A stretch of 5,114 nucleotides of DNA, taken from the NCBI GenBank assembly GCA_030037515.1, contig JASHRE010000632.1:1-5114 (forward strand), in the 5' to 3' direction. This DNA comes from Candidatus Sulfotelmatobacter sp. GTDB taxonomy: Bacteria > Acidobacteriota > Terriglobia > Terriglobales > Acidobacteriaceae. The position numbers and the translations under genes are program-made. Below the pieces are notes generated by a model that saw only the letters and a list, made by a program, of their open reading frames with translations, searched no databases and was not told the origin of the DNA. Below are positions 5,024-5,114 of this stretch, one piece after another. Numbering within the stretch: position 1 is the first letter of the stretch; every line of letters starts with the position of its first letter.

Positions 5024-5114
5024 ATGGCTGGACCCCGATTGGCGAAACTGGAACTGCAAATCATGGAAACCCTGTGGACAAGCGGTCAGGCCTCCATTCG
5101 CGAAATTCAGGAGG
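5024..5114 (+). CDS. BlaI/MecI/CopY-family transcriptional repressor, N-terminal part only
   Basis: Thirty residues are visible before the right edge: they begin MAGPRLAKLELQIMETLW and continue TSGQASIREIQE. This is the first helix and the start of the second helix of the BlaI-family winged helix; L-x-x-x-E-x-x-I-M-x-x-L-W followed by G-x-A-S/T-V/I-R-E-I is characteristic. Such repressors bind TACA...TGTA operators as dimers and are usually inactivated by a partner BlaR1-type membrane metalloprotease, often encoded next. In non-pathogens they frequently control genes other than beta-lactamases. The start is supported by the AGGAG site, and an operator matching the family lies just upstream. 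The partner gene and the regulon are outside the window. Confidence 0.88.
   Translation, partial: MAGPRLAKLELQIMETLWTSGQASIREIQE

Overview
The window looks like chromosomal DNA from a GC-rich soil-type bacterium. The best guess is Acidobacteriota, from the combination of a stand-alone methylmalonyl-CoA mutase B12 module, a short AlkA-type glycosylase, an ISAzo13-family relic, a GlgB without the extra N-terminal domain, and a BlaI-family repressor. This is an inference from gene style, not from a marker gene.

Layout. Positions 1-1412 hold a minus-strand cluster. It reads, in transcription order, a cobalamin-binding small subunit (1412-993), an unrecognised 243-residue protein coupled to it through a TGATG stop/start overlap (993-262), and the N-terminal 71 residues of an enoyl-CoA hydratase that runs off the left edge (213-1). 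A CoA-ester role (propionyl/methylmalonyl-CoA or branched-chain acyl-CoA metabolism) is plausible. Positions 1413-1796 have no intact gene. They hold a degenerate ACCACAGAG-type repeat and a plus-strand ISAzo13 transposase remnant in which an N-terminal piece is fused out of frame to the extreme C-terminus.

Positions 1797-2396 encode a minus-strand DNA-3-methyladenine glycosylase (AlkA-like), with a perfect 14-bp palindrome almost touching its start codon. Positions 2400-2987 have no protein gene. The most notable content is a plus-strand, ORF-less group II intron-like RNA. It has a recognisable domain V (2856-2888) whose helices are preserved by compensatory changes, a domain-I-like segment near 2559-2600, GNRA-capped hairpins, and a very small domain IV stub. 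A strong hairpin at 2925-2962 separates it from the end of glgB.

Positions 2988-4904 encode a complete minus-strand glycogen branching enzyme (GlgB, 638 residues) with all GH13 catalytic residues. It is transcribed divergently from a BlaI/MecI-family repressor that starts at 5024 and leaves the window at the right edge. The 119-bp divergent spacer carries a textbook-like BlaI operator (ACTACA-AA-TGTAGT) inside a TTGACG-led promoter, which points to autorepression.

No wholly new multi-gene system is evident. The items most worth a second look are the ORF-less group II intron-like RNA, the doubly truncated ISAzo13 relic, the unknown protein coupled to the B12 module, and the BlaI operator.
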